NCBI GenBank assembly: GCA_025757845.1
Contig: CP107211.1
Span: 124,001-188,000, forward strand
Source: Oscillospiraceae bacterium
GTDB lineage: Bacteria; Bacillota; Clostridia; Oscillospirales; Ruminococcaceae
DNA length: 64,000 bases
Reading direction: 5' to 3'
Position 1 is the stretch's first letter, and each line of letters starts with the position of its first letter. Shown one piece after another: positions 35,229 through 43,828 of the stretch. The notes under the pieces were generated by a model. The model did not search any database. It was not told where the DNA came from and was given only the letters and a program-made list of their open reading frames with translations. A program made the position numbers and the translations under genes.

Positions 35229-35891
35229 TTAAGCGTGCCAGATCTGCGGCTGTTCGCTGTGCTCGGCGGCGCGGTTGAACAGGGCATCCAGCACCAGTGC
35301 CAGCAGGGCACCCAGCGCCACGTCGATGCAGCTGTGCTGCTTGAGCAGCATGGTGGAACACACGATGGAGAAGCACAGCACATCGGCAGCCGGACGCATC
35401 CAGCGGCGGCGGGGCTCCTCAAACAGGCGGCAGCGGTGGTAGGCCAGCATCAGGGTCATCGAGTTGAACACATGGATGGACGGGCACACGTTGGTGGGGG
35501 TGTCGGTGCGGTACAGCATCCGAACGGCACGGGCAAAAAGATCGGTGCCCGGCACATAGTAGGGGCGCAGGTCCAGCCCGGTGGGCAGGATCACATAGCA
35601 GGCCAGTGCGATGGTCATACCGCCGAACAGCGGCAGGCACAGCCGCCAGAAGTCCTCGCGCGGGGCCTTCCACAGCAGGTAGAACAGGGTGAAGGGGATC
35701 CATGCGAACCATGCAAAGTAGGGCAGGATGGCGTATTTGCAGAAGGGGATCAGATCGTCCAGCCGACAGTGCACCAGCAGGACACGGGGCATGGAGATCT
35801 GCGTCTCCAGAAAGTTGAAAGCGGACAGATACAGCAGAAGATACAGCGCCATGAACCCGATGGGGTGGCGCGCAAACCAGTTGCGTTTCAT
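35229..35891 (-). CDS. PAP2-superfamily membrane phosphatase
   Basis: 220 aa from ATG 35891 (AGGAGG upstream), about six membrane segments. The active-site pattern is CPSIHVF (motif 2 His) and KQHSCIDVALG (motif 3 with His and Asp), the PAP2_3 or inositol-phosphotransferase-like variant rather than the classic PSGH. Likely acts on lipid phosphates outside the membrane; substrate unknown. Single gene with a TATAAT -10 and a palindrome upstream. Confidence 0.85.
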   Translation of the reverse strand: MKRNWFARHPIGFMALYLLLYLSAFNFLETQISMPRVLLVHCRLDDLIPFCKYAILPYFAWFAWIPFTLFYLLWKAPREDFWRLCLPLFGGMTIALACYVILPTGLDLRPYYVPGTDLFARAVRMLYRTDTPTNVCPSIHVFNSMTLMLAYHRCRLFEEPRRRWMRPAADVLCFSIVCSTMLLKQHSCIDVALGALLALVLDALFNRAAEHSEQPQIWHA

Positions 35892-35939
35892 GGGAAAAAG
35901 CCTCCTTTTTGCGACAGGGCAAACTCTTAGCATTCAAAG

Positions 35940-35968
35940 ATTATACGCCCACGTTGTTGCGAAAACAA
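35940..35968 (-). promoter_or_regulatory. Promoter of the PAP2 gene
   Basis: Minus strand: -10 TATAAT (35940-35945), 17 bp, weak -35 TTGTTT (35963-35968). Confidence 0.6.
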
Positions 35969-35978
35969 GAAGGAAAGG

Positions 35979-35992
35979 TGACAACTTTGTCA
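35979..35992. promoter_or_regulatory. Palindrome upstream of the PAP2 promoter
   Basis: TGACAACTTTGTCA, arms TGACAA/TTGTCA, about 11 bp upstream of the -35; possible operator or activator site. Confidence 0.35.
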
Positions 35993-36089
35993 AAAAACGA
36001 ACGATTTATTTGTAGAATCTGCGTAAAATTGGCACCCAAAAGAACCTTCTGACTACAATACGATCCAGCGCGGCGTTTTCCTGCACAGG

Positions 36090-36137
36090 GCAAAAAAGAA
36101 AAACCGCCCGCATCCCGCAAAGGGTGCAGACGGCTTG
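36090..36137 (-). terminator. Terminator after MATE gene 1
   Basis: Minus strand: AAGCCGTCTGCACCC folds with GGGATGCGGGCGGTT (two bulges), followed by TTTCTTTTTT. Confidence 0.75.
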
Positions 36138-36151
36138 GAAAACACAGGGGG

Positions 36152-37510
36152 TCAGATGACGCTCTGTTCCATCCACCGGCCTCGTGCAAAGCGCACGAAG
36201 AAGCACAGCGAGCGGAACACCCAGTCCAGGAACATGCCCATCCAGATGGAGAGCAGACGGCCGTGGAAGCCCAGCACCATCACATAGCAGAAGCCCACCC
36301 GGAACACCCACATGGAAAGGATGCTCACGGCCATGGTAAACCGGGCGTCGCCGGCGGCGCGCAGGATGTTGGGCAGGGTGAAGCTGGACGGCCAGAAGAA
36401 CAGGGACACAAAGTTGAACCACACCATCACCTGCAGGGCCATGGTCTGTGCCTCCGGCGAGAGGTTGAACAGGGAAATGGCGAACCGGTTGGCAAACAGG
36501 AAGGCAGAAAGGTTCATGACCCAGGCACCGCAGTAGGCGGTGAGCAGCAGGCGGCGGGAGTAGTACACGGCCTGCTCCTTCTCCCCGGCACCAAGGCACT
36601 GGCCCACCACGGTCAGGGCGGCCATGCCCACGGCGTTGGCCGGGATGTTCAAAAAGGTGGTGGTGGTGTTGGCCACGGCGTTGGCCGCAATGGCGGCCGT
36701 GCCCAGCGTAGAGGTCAGGCTGGACACCGACAGCTTGCCGATCTGGAACATGCCGTTCTCGATGCCGGCGGGGATGCCCACCCGCAGGATGCGGCGGATG
36801 AGGCCGCCGTCCGGTGCAAGGGCCCGCAGGCCGTCCACCCGCAGGGGGCAGGCGGGCTTCTGCAGCAGGTACAGCACCACCACGCAGGCCACGGCACGGG
36901 ACACCAGACTGGCCAGCGCCGCGCCCATGACCCCCATGCCGAAGCCGAAGATCAGCACCGCGTTGCCGCCGATGTTGATCACGTTCATCACCAGGCTGGA
37001 CAGCATGCTGATCTTGCTGTTGCCCTGCGCCCGGAACAGCGCCGCACCGGCGTTGTACAGGCCGATGAAGGGGTAGCTCAGCGCCGAGAGCAGGAAGTAA
37101 GTCTCAGCGTAGCGCATCACGTCGGCGTCAATGGAGCCGAAGATGCCCCGCAGGATGGCGTGGCGGCCCACTACGACCACGGCGGCCACCACCAGACTGA
37201 AGCTGGCCAGCACAAACAGGATCTGTGCGGCGGCGGCCTTGGCGTTTTTGGGCTCCCGGTGGCCGATGTACTGACTGGTGACCACGGCACCGCCGGTGGC
37301 AAGGGCGCTCATCACCTGGATCATCAGGGTGTTGAAGCTGTCTACCAGGCTCACGCCGGACACGGCGGCCTCGCCCACCGAGGACACCATCAGGGTGTCG
37401 GCCAGGCCGATGGTCACGCTCAGGGCCTGCTCGGCGATGAGCGGCAGCAGCAGTGCCACCAGCGCCTGCCGGGTAAAAAGCGGGTTGGTTGGTTTTTGGG
37501 TGCTTGTCAT
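36152..37510 (-). CDS. MATE-family multidrug/metabolite efflux transporter 1
   Basis: 452 aa with twelve hydrophobic segments in two halves. Typical MatE features: LPLIAEQALSVTIGLADTLMVS at the start, SQYIGHREPKNAKAAAAQ after helix 2, and GGNAVLIFGFGMGVMGAALAS. Sodium- or proton-driven export; substrate not deducible. GGAGGAAGTC precedes ATG 37510. Transcribed alone. One of three MATE genes in the window, not closely alike by eye. Confidence 0.9.
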   Translation of the reverse strand: MTSTQKPTNPLFTRQALVALLLPLIAEQALSVTIGLADTLMVSSVGEAAVSGVSLVDSFNTLMIQVMSALATGGAVVTSQYIGHREPKNAKAAAAQILFVLASFSLVVAAVVVVGRHAILRGIFGSIDADVMRYAETYFLLSALSYPFIGLYNAGAALFRAQGNSKISMLSSLVMNVINIGGNAVLIFGFGMGVMGAALASLVSRAVACVVVLYLLQKPACPLRVDGLRALAPDGGLIRRILRVGIPAGIENGMFQIGKLSVSSLTSTLGTAAIAANAVANTTTTFLNIPANAVGMAALTVVGQCLGAGEKEQAVYYSRRLLLTAYCGAWVMNLSAFLFANRFAISLFNLSPEAQTMALQVMVWFNFVSLFFWPSSFTLPNILRAAGDARFTMAVSILSMWVFRVGFCYVMVLGFHGRLLSIWMGMFLDWVFRSLCFFVRFARGRWMEQSVI

Positions 37511-37621
37511 GACTTCCTCCGGGTTTTGTGCACAGGTTCGTAAGCGATACCCCTATCATACCGCGCCGGTGTCGGAAATACAAGGGGTTGTATACAAGAA
37601 ATCCGGAGCAGGCCTGCAGGA

Positions 37622-38413
37622 TCAGGTGAATTCCCGGCTGGGTGTCAGGTCTTTGCCGTAATACACGGCGTAGTCGTAGGGGATGGGCGGCTCGTAGGCG
37701 GTCTTGTCCGGGTACTTTGCCAGCATATCGGCCTGCAGGTTTGCGGGGCTGAAAGGCCGCCCGGCGCTCAGGGTGTCGGCGCACACACTGTTCCACACCG
37801 CCTCGGAGAAGGCCGAGCAGTTGTAGTAAGCGGACCAGTGATCCGCACGGCTCAGGCCCCGGTTCAGCACCGCCAGCTGGTCGGCATCCAGCGAGGTCTG
37901 CATGGCGTAAAGGTGGTAATAATAATCGGGAATGTAATACATATAATAGCTTTCCAGCTCATACCAGATGCCGGAATGCTCATTGCGGTTGCCGCGGGTG
38001 CCGATGGTCAGGGACTTGCCCGGGGCAATGAGCAGCCCGCCCACAGCGATATCGCTGTCCGAGACATTGGTCACCGACACAAAAGCATGGCCGCTGGCGT
38101 TGATGGAGGCATCGCCCTTGTCATCCGACATGGTGTAGATACGCAGCACGGCCACGGAACCCTCTGCCGGGGCAGCACCGTAGATGTCGGCCGGGGACTT
38201 GCGGCTGGCCTGCTCAAAGACATAAGGCCCGCCAAAGTTGGTGGTAAAGCCTTTTACGTCCCGCAGAAAGGCATCCCGGCCGGTCAGGTCGGTGACCGTT
38301 TTGTCCTCTTTCGCGGCGGGCTGGGCGGGCTTTGCCTCCTGTGCAAAGGCCGGCAGGCAGAGGCAGAGGGTCAGGGCCAGCACGGCAAACAGAGTGCGGA
38401 GCATTTTTTTCAT
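37622..38413 (-). CDS. Secreted protein, possible circularly permuted papain-like hydrolase
   Basis: 263 aa from ATG 38413 (GGAGGACGTTCCC upstream). Signal peptide MKKMLRTLFAVLALTLCLCL with cleavage after AFA (about residue 24). GHAFVSVTN supplies a His before YNCSAFSEAVW, which supplies a Cys; this His-then-Cys order is that of permuted NlpC/P60-like (YiiX, LRAT) hydrolases. A Tyr-rich stretch (YYMYYIPDYYYHLYAM) lies between. Family call is inference from motif order only. Confidence 0.6.
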   Translation of the reverse strand: MKKMLRTLFAVLALTLCLCLPAFAQEAKPAQPAAKEDKTVTDLTGRDAFLRDVKGFTTNFGGPYVFEQASRKSPADIYGAAPAEGSVAVLRIYTMSDDKGDASINASGHAFVSVTNVSDSDIAVGGLLIAPGKSLTIGTRGNRNEHSGIWYELESYYMYYIPDYYYHLYAMQTSLDADQLAVLNRGLSRADHWSAYYNCSAFSEAVWNSVCADTLSAGRPFSPANLQADMLAKYPDKTAYEPPIPYDYAVYYGKDLTPSREFT

Positions 38414-38667
38414 GGGAACGTCCTCCATTATTCGATGAAATGTTGTAAAATTTTGGGGAATGCTGCTGTGCAACAGCATACGGTTTTTGCCGCAGCTTGT
38501 CAAGATGCATCGCAAATGCCGCAAAAAAGAATGAAGCTGGGTGCGTTTGCTCTACTTTACCCCCGCAGATAATTGTGCTAAAATAAATCCACAGCCTGTG
38601 TGTTCGTGCAGGGAGCACACGGCCGTACAACATGATAAGAAGCAGACCCGAAAAAAGGGGGAGAATT

Positions 38668-40323
38668 ATGCCCAAAACAGCCCATAAAGTCGTGGTCATC
38701 GGGCACCGCAACCCGGACACCGACTCCATCTGCTCGGCCATTGCCTATGCAGAGCTGAAAAACAAGACCAGCGATCTTGTCTGCGAGGCCCGCCGCGCCG
38801 GCAAGATGAACCAGGAGACCGAATTCGTGCTCAAAAAGTTCGGGGTCAAGCCGCCGCGCATGTGCACCGATGTGAACCCCAAGATCCGCGATGTGGATTA
38901 CCGCGAGATGCCCGGCATCCCCGGCACCACCAGCCTGCGCAAAGCATGGGAGATCATGCGCGACAAGCAGATTGACACCCTGCCGGTCACCAGCCCGGAC
39001 AACGAGCTGGAGGGCGTGATCACGGTCAAGGACATCGCCACCGCCAACATGGACGTGTTCGACACCGGCATCCTGGCCAAGAGCCAGACCACCTACCGCA
39101 ATATTCTGGAAACGCTGGGCGGCACCATGGTGGTGGGCCGCGAGGACGACGTGTGCACCACCGGCCACATCCGCATCGGCACCGCTACGCCCGAAATGCT
39201 GGAAAATACCGTGGAAAAAGGCGACATCGTCATCCTGACCAACCGCTACGAAAGCCAGCTGTGCGCCATTGAAAAAGAAGCGTCGCTGCTCATCATCTGC
39301 AACGGCTCCAAGGTGGGCCACACCATCCAGCGCATTGCCGAGGAAATGGGCGTGGCCATCATGTCGGCCCCGGTGGACACCTACGCCGCCGGTAAGCTGA
39401 TCAGCCAGTGCGCTCCCATCTCCTACTATATGACCCGCAGCGACATCATGAAGTTCACCCTCGTCACCCCGGTGGCAGACGTCACCCGCGTGATGGCCAA
39501 GGTACGCCACCGCTATTTCCCCATCCTGGACGAGGACGGCAAATACTGCGGCATGGTCAGCCGCCGCAACATCATCAATCTGCAAAAACGCCGCATCATC
39601 CTGGTGGACCACAACGAGGCCACCCAGGCCGTGGAGGGCTTTGACCAGGCCGAGATCCTGGAGATCATCGACCACCACCGCATCGGCAGCCTGGAGACCA
39701 GCGGCCCGGTGTACTTCCGCAACCAGCCGGTGGGCTGCACGGCCACCATCATCACCCAGATGTACGACGAGAACGACGTGGAGATCCCGTCCCAGACCGC
39801 AGGCCTGCTGCTGGCCGCCATCCTGTCCGACACGCTGGCTTTCCGCAGCCCCACCTGCACCGCAGTGGATGTGAACGCGGCCAACCGTCTGGCCGGCATC
39901 GCCGGGGTGGACATCGACGAGTTTGCCAATGAGATGTTCGAGGCCGGTGAAAAGCTGGACGGCAAGACCGCCGAAGAGGTGTTCCTGCAGGACTTCAAGG
40001 TGTTCATGTGCGGCGATATCCGCTTTGGTGTGGCGCAGGGCAGCTACATGACCCGCAAGAACCTGCTGGCCGCCGAAAATCTGCTGCGCCCCTATCTGGA
40101 AGAGGCCCGCAACAAGCAGAATGTGGAGGACATCTACATGCTGCTCACCGACGTGCCCAAGGAGGAGAGCGTGGTCATCAGCGACGGACGCTATGCCGCC
40201 GAGGTGCTGGCCGACGGGTTCGACACCCACCCGGCAGAGGACGGCAGCTGGACGCTGCCCGGTGTGGTGAGCCGCAAAAAGCAGTTCATCCCCGCATTGA
40301 TGACGGCTTATCAGGAATTGTAA
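38668..40323 (+). CDS. Mn-dependent inorganic pyrophosphatase with CBS and DRTGG domains
   Basis: 551 aa family II pyrophosphatase with regulatory insert. N-terminal DHH part: GHRNPDTDSICSAIAYAEL; CBS1 near residues 70-125; DRTGG about 130-245 (GTMVVGREDD); CBS2 about 250-305; then IDHHRIGSLE and DHHA2 to the end (SRKKQFIPAL contains the substrate-binding SRKKQ). Hydrolyses PPi and is controlled by adenine nucleotides in clostridial relatives. ATG 38668 follows GGGGGAGAATT. Confidence 0.95.
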   Translation: MPKTAHKVVVIGHRNPDTDSICSAIAYAELKNKTSDLVCEARRAGKMNQETEFVLKKFGVKPPRMCTDVNPKIRDVDYREMPGIPGTTSLRKAWEIMRDKQIDTLPVTSPDNELEGVITVKDIATANMDVFDTGILAKSQTTYRNILETLGGTMVVGREDDVCTTGHIRIGTATPEMLENTVEKGDIVILTNRYESQLCAIEKEASLLIICNGSKVGHTIQRIAEEMGVAIMSAPVDTYAAGKLISQCAPISYYMTRSDIMKFTLVTPVADVTRVMAKVRHRYFPILDEDGKYCGMVSRRNIINLQKRRIILVDHNEATQAVEGFDQAEILEIIDHHRIGSLETSGPVYFRNQPVGCTATIITQMYDENDVEIPSQTAGLLLAAILSDTLAFRSPTCTAVDVNAANRLAGIAGVDIDEFANEMFEAGEKLDGKTAEEVFLQDFKVFMCGDIRFGVAQGSYMTRKNLLAAENLLRPYLEEARNKQNVEDIYMLLTDVPKEESVVISDGRYAAEVLADGFDTHPAEDGSWTLPGVVSRKKQFIPALMTAYQEL

Positions 40324-40382
40324 GAATGATGCACCGCACGGTGCGCAGCACATCATATTGCACGCAGTGCGATCCATCATTC
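40324..40382 (+). repeat. Small branched palindromic element
   Basis: 59 bases closed by GAATGATG/CATCATTC with inner hairpins GCACCG/CGGTGC and TGCAC/GTGCG-type pairing. Lies between the pyrophosphatase stop and acyP. Confidence 0.5.
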
Positions 40383-40396
40383 CCCAAGAGGTTGCG

Positions 40397-40723
40397 ATGT
40401 TTGATTTTCTGAAACAGAAGGACCGCACCCCGCCGGTTTTGCCGGAAGGCACGGTGCGGCGGCACTTTTCCATCTCCGGGCAGGTGCAGGGGGTGGGCTT
40501 CCGCTACCGGGCGCGCTACGCGGCCCAGGCGCTGGAGCTGACCGGCTGGGTGGAAAACGAGGACGACGGCAGCGTGACGCTGGAGGTGCAGGGCGACCCG
40601 GACAAGTTCCCGGAATTGTTCGCCATGATCCAGCGCAGCGACTATGTGCGCATCACCGACATCCGGCAGAAGGACCTGCCGCCCGACCCCTGGGAACGGG
40701 GCTTCTCGGTGCGCGGCTACTGA
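40397..40723 (+). CDS. acyP: Acylphosphatase
   Basis: 108 aa; hydrolyses acyl phosphates such as carbamoyl or acetyl phosphate. Core GQVQGVGFRYRARYAAQALE gives the catalytic Arg (GVGFR), and GWVENEDDGSV the catalytic Asn. N-terminal extension of about 20 residues (MFDFLKQKDRTPPVLPEG) is longer than the family norm of about 90 aa. ATG 40397 preceded by AAGAGG. Probably cotranscribed with the pyrophosphatase; both act on phosphoanhydride bonds. Confidence 0.93.
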   Translation: MFDFLKQKDRTPPVLPEGTVRRHFSISGQVQGVGFRYRARYAAQALELTGWVENEDDGSVTLEVQGDPDKFPELFAMIQRSDYVRITDIRQKDLPPDPWERGFSVRGY

Positions 40724-40740
40724 ATCACAGATGCATGCAA

Positions 40741-40775
40741 AAACGGCGGACGCAAGTGCGTCCGCCGTTTTGCTC
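40741..40775. terminator. Bidirectional terminator acyP / C39-like
   Basis: AAAACGGCGGACGCA pairs perfectly with TGCGTCCGCCGTTTT around AG. Confidence 0.92.
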
Positions 40776-40784
40776 TTTCTATCT

Positions 40785-41453
40785 TCAGCCTGCAATTTTG
40801 AGGGGAGAGTTGGCAGTCCAGATGGTGCCGTCCAGCAGCCGGGTCAGCGCCAGCGTTCCGTTGGCCGAAACACGGGCCGGGTCCAGCGCGTAGAAGTCGC
40901 TTTCCTTCAGGTTATCGGGGTCTGCCGTGGGGCTTATGCCCACCACACAGACCCAGTGCCCATAGGTGTCGCTGGTGGCAATGTGCGGGTAGTTCACCTG
41001 GGTCCAGCCGGAGCCGGACAGGTGATACTCGTAAGTAGAGGTGCGGTTGGCGTGTTTGCTCACACCGCTCACCGTGGTGTTTTTCAGGTGCACGATCACC
41101 GGCCGTCCGGCCGAGAGCTCGTTGTAAATGGTATGCAGGCAGGCGGACAGATCCCCGGAATACCCGGTGTAGCCGCCGGCGGACCACACGGCACCGTTGG
41201 ACCACATGCCGCTGCCGGAGCACACCCGCCCGTCCAGAATGGTGCGGGCGTAGCGCAGTGCATACCAGCTGCATTTGCCGGAGGTCTGGTTGCCGATGGA
41301 AAGGATCTGGCTGTGGTCAAAAGTCAGCAGCCGGATGCCGTGTTTTTCCTGTAAGGCGGCGTGGGCGCGGGGCGCGGCAAGAGCAAGCAGCAGCACCAGC
41401 GCAAGTGCTGCTGCCGCCAGCTGCCGGGCTGCCCGGGCGGGACAGTGCTGCAT
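40785..41453 (-). CDS. Secreted papain-like (C39-type) cysteine peptidase candidate
   Basis: 222 aa. Basic N-terminus and hydrophobic core (AAAALALVLLLALAAPRAHA) form a signal peptide. GKCSWYALRYARTI holds the candidate nucleophilic Cys, YGHWVCVVGIS the His and FYALDPA the Asp, the order seen in C39/papain-like folds. May act on peptides or cell wall outside the cell. Convergent with acyP and divergent from the jet operon, with no evident link to either. Confidence 0.7.
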   Translation of the reverse strand: MQHCPARAARQLAAAALALVLLLALAAPRAHAALQEKHGIRLLTFDHSQILSIGNQTSGKCSWYALRYARTILDGRVCSGSGMWSNGAVWSAGGYTGYSGDLSACLHTIYNELSAGRPVIVHLKNTTVSGVSKHANRTSTYEYHLSGSGWTQVNYPHIATSDTYGHWVCVVGISPTADPDNLKESDFYALDPARVSANGTLALTRLLDGTIWTANSPLKIAG

Positions 41454-41574
41454 GGGGAGATCATCCTTTGCCTGTTATTTTTACGACCTCATTTTAGCAT
41501 GAAAAAATGGTAGAACTGTGTAATTTTTAAAAGTTCCGGCACGAAATCTGAAAAAAACTGCGCATCCTCCTTCC

Positions 41575-41682
41575 ATGGGCGCAGAACAGGGTGTTCCGGG
41601 CATGGTGCACCCGGCTCCGGAGGGGGGTAAACCGATGACGGAGCGCTGCGCCGCGGCGGCTGCCGAGATGGCCGCAAAATAA
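41575..41682 (+). CDS. Possible small ORF before jetA
   Basis: 35 codons from ATG 41575 to TAA 41682 (starts MGAEQGVPGMVHP). No ribosome site for the first ATG, but GGAGGGGGG precedes an internal in-frame ATG at 41637 giving a 15-residue peptide. A good terminator follows directly, which suggests something is transcribed here. Ala-rich end (CAAAAAEMAAK). Coding status uncertain. Confidence 0.2.
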   Translation: MGAEQGVPGMVHPAPEGGKPMTERCAAAAAEMAAK

Positions 41683-41696
41683 ACCCGGATCTTCCT

Positions 41697-41731
41697 GCCC
41701 CGGAGAGCACCCGCTCCCGGGGCTTTTTTGC
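41697..41731 (+). terminator. Terminator upstream of jetA
   Basis: GCCCCGGAG pairs with CTCCCGGGGC (one bulge), then TTTTTT. No recognised gene ends here on the plus strand. Confidence 0.75.
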
Positions 41732-41739
41732 GCCTTTTT

Positions 41740-41768
41740 GTGACAAACTCTGCCGCGTGTGATACAAT
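41740..41768 (+). promoter_or_regulatory. jetABC promoter
   Basis: -35 GTGACA (41740-41745), 17 bp, extended -10 TGATACAAT ending 41768. Confidence 0.8.
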
Positions 41769-41805
41769 AAAACCGTATTCTGATGTGAACAGAAAGGAAC
41801 GTTCC

Positions 41806-43233
41806 ATGCAGCTGTTTGAACTGGTCAGCCCACGGCTGTTCCGCCCATTGGCGGGGCCGAACCGGGCGTTTTATGCGGAGCTGCTGCTCCTGCTGTGGGA
41901 AGAGTGCCGCCATACGGCCGACTACAGCATTTCCCGTGCGGAGGCCGTCTCCCGCGCGGAGGATTATTTTGCGGCACTGGCAAAGCCCCTGACGCTGGAC
42001 GCAGACGGTGCCGGCGATGAGGAGGAACAGCCCACCCGCGACCCCCATACGCTGGCGCTGGGCTTTCTGCTGCGGCTGCGCCGCACCGGCTGGCTGGAAG
42101 AGCAGCCCGGCAGTTACGAGAGCGAGCCGACCCTGGCCTTTGTGCCGGAAGTGGCCCCGCTGCTGGACGCGCTGGAAGAGATCCTGAATCCCCGTGTGGT
42201 CACCTACACCGGCAAGCTGTACAAGGCCTGGCAGTTGCTGCAGGGCGTGGGGGAAGAGAAGAACCCCTACGAGAATGTGCTGCGGGAGGTGGCTTCCGAT
42301 CTGGAAGCGCTGAACAAATCCCTGCGGGCGCTCAATGCGTCCATCGGCCACTACATCGACCGGCTCACCCGCAACCGCACCCCGCAGGAGGTGCTGGAGC
42401 TGTTTGACCAGTACGAAGAAAAGGTGGTGGCGGCGGCTTACCATCGCTTCAAGACCAGCGACAACCTGTTCAATTACCGCGCCTATCTGGAGGAAGGGCT
42501 GGACGCCTGCGAGGAAACGTATCTGCCCCAATTGGCACTGGATTACGCCCGTGTGGAGCGCTGCGCCCCCGGCGAGGCCGCGCCCCGTGTGCGGGCCCTC
42601 ATCCAGCAGCAGCGGGACGCGCTGGAAGAGATGAGCAACCTCATCCGGGAGATCGACGCCAGCCACATCCGCTACCGCAAGCGGGCCGTGCAGCGGGCAC
42701 AGTTCCTGCTGCTGAGCGACCGCTCGTCTCAGGGCAGCGTCACGGCCCTGCTGCGCCGCTACGCCGAGGACATCCGCACCCCGGACCAGCTCTTTGCGCC
42801 GGATGACGGCCCGGTGGCCGCCCATCTGCACCTGTACCCGGCGGCGGCCTTTGGCGAAAAGTTCCTGTACCCGCCCGCCGCGCCCCGCACGGCGGCCCCG
42901 CTGGCCCCGGTGCAGGCAGAAACGCTGGACCCGGACCAGCTGCGCAAAGAACAGCAATTGCTGCTGGACTACGCCCGGCTGGCTGTCACCGAAGAGAACG
43001 TGGCCCTGCTGGCACAGCAGGCACTGGCTGCCCGCCCGCAGGTGGAAGCATCCACCCTGGCGGAGGAATACCCGGGCGATTTTGCCCGCATCATCGGCCT
43101 GCATACCTATTCCCAGTCGCCGCACCGGAACTATGACATCCGGCTCACGGGCAACTGGGTGGAGCGCGGCGGCTTCCGGTTCGAGGACTTTGTCCTGACC
43201 CGCCGCAAGGAGGAAAACGATGGCAACGATTAA
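41806..43233 (+). CDS. jetA: Wadjet/MksF-type kleisin JetA
   Basis: 475 aa, start MQLFELVSPRLFRPLAGPNR at 41806 after AAAGGAACGTT. Matches the JetA (DUF5716, kleisin-like) pattern: winged-helix N-terminal part, long helical middle (LEALNKSLRALNASIGHYID, EVLELFDQYEEKVVAAAYHR) and a C-terminal winged-helix part (YDIRLTGNWVERGGFRFEDF). In Wadjet it bridges the JetC dimer. Overlaps jetB by 14 bases. Family assigned from sequence look plus operon order; kleisins are poorly conserved. Confidence 0.85.
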   Translation: MQLFELVSPRLFRPLAGPNRAFYAELLLLLWEECRHTADYSISRAEAVSRAEDYFAALAKPLTLDADGAGDEEEQPTRDPHTLALGFLLRLRRTGWLEEQPGSYESEPTLAFVPEVAPLLDALEEILNPRVVTYTGKLYKAWQLLQGVGEEKNPYENVLREVASDLEALNKSLRALNASIGHYIDRLTRNRTPQEVLELFDQYEEKVVAAAYHRFKTSDNLFNYRAYLEEGLDACEETYLPQLALDYARVERCAPGEAAPRVRALIQQQRDALEEMSNLIREIDASHIRYRKRAVQRAQFLLLSDRSSQGSVTALLRRYAEDIRTPDQLFAPDDGPVAAHLHLYPAAAFGEKFLYPPAAPRTAAPLAPVQAETLDPDQLRKEQQLLLDYARLAVTEENVALLAQQALAARPQVEASTLAEEYPGDFARIIGLHTYSQSPHRNYDIRLTGNWVERGGFRFEDFVLTRRKEENDGND

Positions 43234-43828
43234 CATGCTGGAAGAGACCGCAAACTACCTGCTCAACCACTGCTTCGTGCTGGGCAGCGTGGAGGATCAG
43301 CGGGCAAAATATCTCTATGTGCAGGATCATCTGCCTGAGGTGCGGGCGGTGTTCAAACCGCTGGGCTACGCTGTGCTGCTGTACCCGGCCCCGCTGCAGG
43401 CGGCGGCCCTGGTCAACGAGCACGAGGGCAGCCAGGCCCGGCTGCTGAAATACGAGAGCATCCTGCTGCTGGTGCTGCGGCTGCTCTACCTGCAAAAGCG
43501 GGAGAGCCTTGCCGCCAGCGCCGATCAGGTGCTGGTGACCGTGGAAGAGGTGCAGACCGAGCTGCAGAAGATGAACCTGCCCCGCAGACTGGACCAGCAG
43601 ACGCTGGAACGGCTGATGCGCACCCTGCGCCGGTACAATCTGGCCCGACCGGTGGGCCGGCTCTCCGGGCTGGACAGCCGCATCGAGGTGTTCCCGACCG
43701 TGCTGCTGGCCCTGCCGGATGCCGACCTTGCCGACGCAGCGGCAGAGAGCGCCCGCACCCGCACCGAGCTGGGACTGTATGAACGGCCGGAAGGGGCCGA
43801 CACCGCCGCAGGGGAGGCAGAAGAATGA
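43220..43828 (+). CDS. jetB: Wadjet/MksE-type KITE protein JetB (DUF4194)
   Basis: 202 aa with DUF4194 character: ANYLLNHCFVLGSVEDQRAK, then YESILLLVLRLLYLQKRESL and TELQKMNLPRRLDQQTLERL. Two winged-helix domains that bind the kleisin. Acidic C-terminal tail (EGADTAAGEAEE). Starts inside the end of jetA and overlaps jetC by four bases (ATGA), so the three subunits are made in a coupled way. Confidence 0.87.
   Translation: MATINMLEETANYLLNHCFVLGSVEDQRAKYLYVQDHLPEVRAVFKPLGYAVLLYPAPLQAAALVNEHEGSQARLLKYESILLLVLRLLYLQKRESLAASADQVLVTVEEVQTELQKMNLPRRLDQQTLERLMRTLRRYNLARPVGRLSGLDSRIEVFPTVLLALPDADLADAAAESARTRTELGLYERPEGADTAAGEAEE

Larger units (their letters stand above)
41454..41805. other. Gap between the C39-like gene and jetA
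   Basis: 352 bp containing promoter DNA of the leftward gene, a possible 35-codon ORF, a terminator at 41697-41731 and the jetA promoter at 41740-41768. Nothing else recognised. Confidence 0.5.

Noticed and set aside
38578..40473. 631-codon minus-strand ORF
   Set aside because: Shadow of the pyrophosphatase gene.
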